Shown: positions 21,002 through 24,392 of the stretch, piece after piece
Layout of the letters: every line of letters starts with the position of its first letter
Position numbering within the stretch: position 1 is the first letter of the stretch
Assembly (NCBI GenBank): GCA_965368585.1
Contig: CBDUNM010000065.1
Span: forward strand, 1 to 24,392
DNA from: JARRQB01 sp965368585
GTDB taxonomy: Bacteria; Pseudomonadota; Gammaproteobacteria; Chromatiales; Chromatiaceae
Length of the DNA stretch: 24,392 nt
Reading direction: 5' to 3'
Notes under the pieces: generated by a model
Seen by the model: the letters and a program-made list of their open reading frames with translations, nothing else
The model's database searches: none
What the model was told of the DNA's origin: nothing
Made by a program: the position numbers and the translations under genes

Positions 21002-22651
21002 ATGAACGAACTGCAACGGAACGTGGCTTTCGGCGGACCCGAGGGTCCAGTGGTGCTGGTGATCATGGACGGCGTCGGGATCGGCAAACATGCCGAAAGT
21101 GATTATGTGAAGATCGCCAACACCCCAAACCTGGACTGGTTGCGCGAGCATGCGATCTACACCGAGGTCAAGGCGCACGGCACGGCGGTCGGACTGCCGG
21201 ACGACAGTGACATGGGGAACTCCGAGGTCGGGCACAACGCCATCGGCTGCGGGCGGGTCTTCTCGCAAGGCGCGGCACTGGTCGAAAACGCGATCGCCTC
21301 GGGCTCCCTGTTCGAGGGTTCGGTCTGGCGGGAGTTGGTGGCGAATGTGAACAGCCACCAGTCGTCGCTGCACTTTATCGGCCTGTTTTCCGACGGCAAC
21401 GTGCATTCCAACATCAATCACCTCGAAGCGATGTTGCGTCAAGCCAAGTCGGAGGGCGTCAAAAAGGCGCGAGTCCACCCGCTGATAGACGGCCGCGACG
21501 TGCCCCCGACTTCGGCGCTCGACTACGTCGAGCGCTTTGAAAAGTTTCTCGAGGACATCACCGCCGACGGCTCGGTGGATTACCGAATCGCGTCCGGGGG
21601 CGGCCGCATGCACATCACCATGGACCGTTACAACGCCGACTGGAGCATGGTCGAACGCGGCTGGAACACCCATGTCAGAGCCGAGGGGCGGCGCTTTACG
21701 ACCATGCGCGAAGCAATTCAAACCCACCGACAGGAACACCCGGGCATCCTCGACCAGGACCTGCCGGCGTTCGTCATCGAACGCGACGGCGCACCGGTGG
21801 GGCCGATCGTCGACGGCGACAGCGTCATCTTTTTCAACTTTCGCGGCGACCGTTCACTGGAGATCACCAAGGCCTTCGAGGCCGACGAACTGAGCGAGTT
21901 CGATCGCGGCCCCAAGCCGAAGGTCTTGTATGCGGGCATGATGCAGTACGACGGCGACCTCTGTGTACCGGATAAGTACCTGGTTTCGCCGCCGGCCATC
22001 GACCGCACCATGAGTGAATACCTGTCCAACGCTGAAGTGACGCAATTCGCGATTTCAGAAACGCAGAAGTTCGGTCATGTCACCTACTTCTTCAACGGTA
22101 ACAATTCGGGTAGATTCGCCACCGAAACCTGGCGGGAGATACCCTCCGATGTCGTCCCGTTCGAGCACGCACCGCGCATGAAAGCGGACGAGATTACCGA
22201 CGCCGTGATCAAGGCCATCGAAAGCGGCGAGTACCGATTCATACGCCTGAATTACCCGAACGGTGACATGGTCGGCCATACCGGCGTAGTGGAGGCCGTG
22301 AAGATCGCCGTCGAGGCGGTGGACCAGGGCGTCGGCAGGATCATGGAGGCGGTGAAAAAAGCCAAGGGCATCATGGTCTGCTCGGCAGACCATGGCAACT
22401 CCGACGACATGTGCGAAGTGGATAAGAAGACCGGCGAGCTGAAACTCGACGATGAAGGTAAGTACCTGCCCAAGACAGCACACTCCCTCAATCCGGTACC
22501 GGCCATTGTCTACGATCCCGCCAACGCAGCACGTGCGCGGCTGGCCGAAATACCAGATCCCGGCATAGCCAACCTCGCGGCGACCTGCATCACCCTCCTC
22601 GGCTTCCAGCCCCCGGCTGACTACACCCCCAGCCTGGTGGAGGTCGGCTGA
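21002..22651 (+). CDS. gpmI: 2,3-bisphosphoglycerate-independent phosphoglycerate mutase
   Basis: A 549-residue cofactor-independent enzyme of the alkaline phosphatase superfamily, interconverting 3- and 2-phosphoglycerate in glycolysis and gluconeogenesis. VLVIMDGVGIG carries the first metal aspartate (Asp23). DSDMGNSEVGHNA carries the phosphorylated Ser74. VHPLIDGRDVPPTSALDYVE belongs to the substrate-binding transferase domain. FFNFRGDRSLEITKAF, YPNGDMVGHTG and CSADHGNSDDM supply the remaining arginine, aspartate and histidine metal or substrate ligands. The common bacterial form has about 510 residues. This one is longer and has plant-like features (GRVFSQGAALVENAIASG, GSVDYRIASGGGRMHITMDR), so it belongs to the long subgroup. 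ATG 21002 follows GGGGAAGA; an ATG at 20972 would add ten residues without similarity. A strong hairpin follows the stop. Confidence 0.95.
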   Translation: MNELQRNVAFGGPEGPVVLVIMDGVGIGKHAESDYVKIANTPNLDWLREHAIYTEVKAHGTAVGLPDDSDMGNSEVGHNAIGCGRVFSQGAALVENAIASGSLFEGSVWRELVANVNSHQSSLHFIGLFSDGNVHSNINHLEAMLRQAKSEGVKKARVHPLIDGRDVPPTSALDYVERFEKFLEDITADGSVDYRIASGGGRMHITMDRYNADWSMVERGWNTHVRAEGRRFTTMREAIQTHRQEHPGILDQDLPAFVIERDGAPVGPIVDGDSVIFFNFRGDRSLEITKAFEADELSEFDRGPKPKVLYAGMMQYDGDLCVPDKYLVSPPAIDRTMSEYLSNAEVTQFAISETQKFGHVTYFFNGNNSGRFATETWREIPSDVVPFEHAPRMKADEITDAVIKAIESGEYRFIRLNYPNGDMVGHTGVVEAVKIAVEAVDQGVGRIMEAVKKAKGIMVCSADHGNSDDMCEVDKKTGELKLDDEGKYLPKTAHSLNPVPAIVYDPANAARARLAEIPDPGIANLAATCITLLGFQPPADYTPSLVEVG

Positions 22652-22664
22652 GCACCGCACCATG

Positions 22665-22684
22665 ATAGGGGGTACACCCCCTAT
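22665..22684. terminator. Hairpin after gpmI
   Basis: ATAGGGGGT and ACCCCCTAT are perfect complements separated by two bases (practically an 8-bp stem with a 4-base loop), 13 bases after the gpmI stop. It also lies 40 bp after the end of the convergent exported-protein gene. No U-run follows on either strand, so it may protect RNA ends or act with Rho rather than as an intrinsic terminator. Confidence 0.45.
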
Positions 22685-22724
22685 CCCTGCGGCTCCCCAA
22701 GTATTCGCGCCGCGGCCGCTTCGC

Positions 22725-23117
22725 TTACTCGACCGCTGCCGGGCTTGTTTGCCGTGCGCTGGCCGACATCTCTGCCAGCGTCTCTTCGACCGACCCTGAG
22801 CCGCCAGTTTGAGCGTCGAGTCCGGCCGACAGAGCCAGCAGCATTTCACCCTGTTGGGCATTGATGCCCATGGATTGCAGCGTAAGCATCAGACCGGACC
22901 GACCGAACTCGCCGGTCCGCTCGGCCAGCATTTCGGCCTGAGCCGGATCCAAGCCGATGTCTTTCAGCGCCGCCGCGGCCGCCGTTATGGTCGTATCGAA
23001 GGTACCCTCGGACATCGAAGCGACCGCGGTCTGCTCCGCAAGGGCCGGAGCGACCACTATCGCTTGGAGCGCGATCCCGGCGGCAAGCGCAATCAAGTGG
23101 GTGTTGCAAGTGTGCAT
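22725..23117 (-). CDS. Small exported alanine-rich protein, unknown function
   Basis: A 130-residue protein with a clear signal peptide: MHTCNTHLIALAAGIALQAI, VVAPALAEQ, and cleavage expected after ALA near residue 27. The mature part is about 100 residues, Ala/Met/Leu-rich and probably helical (TTITAAAAALKDIGLDPAQA, AEMLAERTGEFG, MLTLQSMGINAQQGEMLLAL). Two loosely similar segments, GLDPAQAEMLAE and GINAQQGEMLLAL, may be an internal repeat. It has no cysteine after the leader. ATG 23117 has AGGAG 7 bases upstream, a good ribosome binding site. No family was recognised. It is convergent with gpmI and 325 bp downstream of ubiD on the same strand, so it is probably transcribed from its own promoter. 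Confidence 0.7.
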   Translation of the reverse strand: MHTCNTHLIALAAGIALQAIVVAPALAEQTAVASMSEGTFDTTITAAAAALKDIGLDPAQAEMLAERTGEFGRSGLMLTLQSMGINAQQGEMLLALSAGLDAQTGGSGSVEETLAEMSASARQTSPAAVE

Positions 23118-23442
23118 GGCGTTCTCCTGGAAAGGGGTATGTGATTACCTGTTCCCGGTACCACCGAGCACCCGAACAGGTCGCTTATCAGGCCGTATTG
23201 CCTTAGGTCCGTAGCTTTCCAGGTTGGTGCGCCGGCGAATGTGGCATTGACCACACCGGCGAGCAGAAAGGGGTGCAGATCAATTGCCTCTCCCGCTCCG
23301 GAAGCGGTTGGGACCGTGGCGGGCCCCGGGGCGATCGACGGCGAATGCGGCGACGGCGCGATCGCCGAGGGTGTTTGGCTTTTCCTACGGATGGCCTGTT
23401 TGCACCGCGGAAGGAAAAAATTTGAGTCGAGCCGGCGTACTT
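23118..23442. other. 325-bp intergenic region between ubiD and the exported-protein gene
   Basis: No gene is convincing here; plus-strand frames have no protein-like pattern. A 7-bp inverted repeat (CCTGTTC at 23148-23154, GAACAGG at 23174-23180) lies about 31-63 bases upstream of the minus-strand start at 23117. It could be an operator or leader hairpin. The rest shows nothing I can name. Confidence 0.45.
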
Positions 23443-24392
23443 TCAGTCCGCGCTATCGAGCTCGAGAGCCTGCCAGATGGCGTCCACGCGCTGCTTGACC
23501 GCGGCGTCCATGACGATCGGCCGCCCCCACTCGCGGTCGGTTTCACCCGGCCATTTATTGGTGGCGTCGAAGCCGACCTTGCCGCCCAGGCCGGAAACTG
23601 GTGACGCAAAATCGAGATAGTCGATGGGCGTGTTCTCGACCAGGGTGGTGTCGCGCACCGGATCCATGCGGGTGGTCATGGCCCAGATCACGTCCCGCCA
23701 GTCGCGGACGTTGACGTCGTCGTCGGTCACGATCACGAATTTGGTGTACATGAACTGACGCAGGAACGACCAGACGCCGAACATGACGCGCTTGGCGTGC
23801 CCCGGGTACTGCTTTTTCATCGACACGATGGCCATGCGGTACGAGCAGCCCTCCGGCGGCAGGTAGAAGTCGGCGATCTCGGGAAACTGTTTTTGCAGAA
23901 TCGGCACGAACACCTCGTTGAGCGCCACGCCCAGGATCGCCGGCTCGTCCGGCGGACGGCCGGTGTAGGTGCTGTGGTAGATCGGATCGCTGCGATGGGT
24001 GATGCGGTCAATGGTGAAGACGGGAAAGGTGTCGACCTCGTTGTAGTACCCGGTGTGGTCGCCGAAGGGGCCTTCGGGCGCGGTGTCGTCCGGGTGCAGA
24101 TGCCCCTCGAGCACGAATTCCGCCGCCGCCGGCACCTGCAGATCGGAACCCAGGCATTGGGTGACTTCGGTGCGGCCACCGCGCAACAAGCCGGCAAAGG
24201 CGTACTCCGAAAGCGAATCCGGCACCGGCGTCACTGCCCCCAGTATGGTGGCAGGATCGGCGCCCAGGGCCACGGCGATCGGAAACGGTGCGCCCGGACG
24301 CGCGCGCTGCCAGTCACGGAAATCGAGGGCCCCGCCGCGGTGCGCCAGCCAGCGCATGATGACCCGGTTGCGCCCGATCACCTGCATGCGAT
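23443..24392 (-). CDS. ubiD: UbiD decarboxylase (3-octaprenyl-4-hydroxybenzoate carboxy-lyase), 3' part
   Basis: About 316 C-terminal residues of UbiD; the frame is open at the window edge, and the family is about 490-500 residues, so roughly the first 180 are missing. UbiD removes the carboxyl group from the prenylated 4-hydroxybenzoate in ubiquinone synthesis, using prenylated FMN made by UbiX, as a soluble oligomer. The fit to the gammaproteobacterial enzyme is close: IMRWLAHRGGALDF, FPIAVALGADPATILGAVTP, SLSEYAFAGLLRGGRTEV, APEGPFGDHTGYYNEVD, YHSTYTGRPPDEPAILGVAL, FYLPPEGCSYRMAIVSMKKQ, YTKFVIVTDDDVNVRDW, then DFASPVSGLGGKVGFDATNK. The ATG at 24387 is internal. No frameshift is seen. Downstream on the same strand, after 325 bp, is the small exported-protein gene. 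Confidence 0.96.
   Translation of the reverse strand, partial: RMQVIGRNRVIMRWLAHRGGALDFRDWQRARPGAPFPIAVALGADPATILGAVTPVPDSLSEYAFAGLLRGGRTEVTQCLGSDLQVPAAAEFVLEGHLHPDDTAPEGPFGDHTGYYNEVDTFPVFTIDRITHRSDPIYHSTYTGRPPDEPAILGVALNEVFVPILQKQFPEIADFYLPPEGCSYRMAIVSMKKQYPGHAKRVMFGVWSFLRQFMYTKFVIVTDDDVNVRDWRDVIWAMTTRMDPVRDTTLVENTPIDYLDFASPVSGLGGKVGFDATNKWPGETDREWGRPIVMDAAVKQRVDAIWQALELDSAD

Noticed and set aside
20984..21739. 251-codon minus-strand frame opposite gpmI
   Set aside because: No motifs; the plus strand is unmistakably phosphoglycerate mutase.

Overview
The window is G+C-rich, densely coded bacterial DNA. The housekeeping genes (ubiD, a UbiD-neighbour-type 2Fe-2S flavoreductase, moaE, yceH, a DUF3379-type anti-sigma gene next to an ECF sigma gene) point to a gammaproteobacterium. 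This is judged from family recognition only; no database search was possible.

Layout. 1-624 is the 3' end of a PQQ-type sugar dehydrogenase. 763-2035 is an ECF sigma / zinc anti-sigma operon, followed by convergent genes for a small zinc-ribbon protein (2032-2250, minus) and MoaE (2302-2784, minus). YceH (2912-3574) diverges from moaE, and a 43-codon gene with a good ribosome binding site follows on the minus strand (3630-3761). The gap 3762-4188 carries a palindromic repeat whose core recurs at 16017-16060. Next come a ferredoxin-type reductase (4189-5208, minus), an SDR-like epimerase (5286-6164) and a small exported protein (6237-6716).

The most distinctive part is 6853-13017. A 1494-residue protein joins a Hanks-type Ser/Thr kinase, an nSTAND1-like P-loop NTPase, one membrane segment and about 14 WD40 blades. 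Its 3' end overlaps by 16 bp a convergent gene for a class III nucleotidyl cyclase fused to an FHA (phosphothreonine-binding) domain. A DUF2189 membrane protein lies just upstream of the cyclase on the same strand. A kinase paired with an FHA-cyclase suggests a phosphorylation-to-cyclic-nucleotide circuit with a STAND/WD40 sensor. A MinD/ParA-like ATPase without a ParB (13236-13859, minus) and a secreted DUF1566-like protein with three PKD-like repeats (14099-15973) are divergent from each other.

16199-16627 encodes a small BamE-like protein. From about 16848 to 20100 the DNA is decayed. It holds a broken CHASE2-like gene, a broken transposon-associated helix-turn-helix gene, and a roughly 1.64-kb IS1380-like element (17931-19568) with 16-bp imperfect inverted ends and a transposase split over several frames, followed by about 540 bp with no convincing intact gene. 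An unrecognised cysteine-motif protein (20111-20527), a long-form cofactor-independent phosphoglycerate mutase (21002-22651), a small exported protein (22725-23117, minus) and the C-terminal two-thirds of ubiD (23443-24392, minus) complete the window. No rRNA, tRNA or CRISPR array was recognised.
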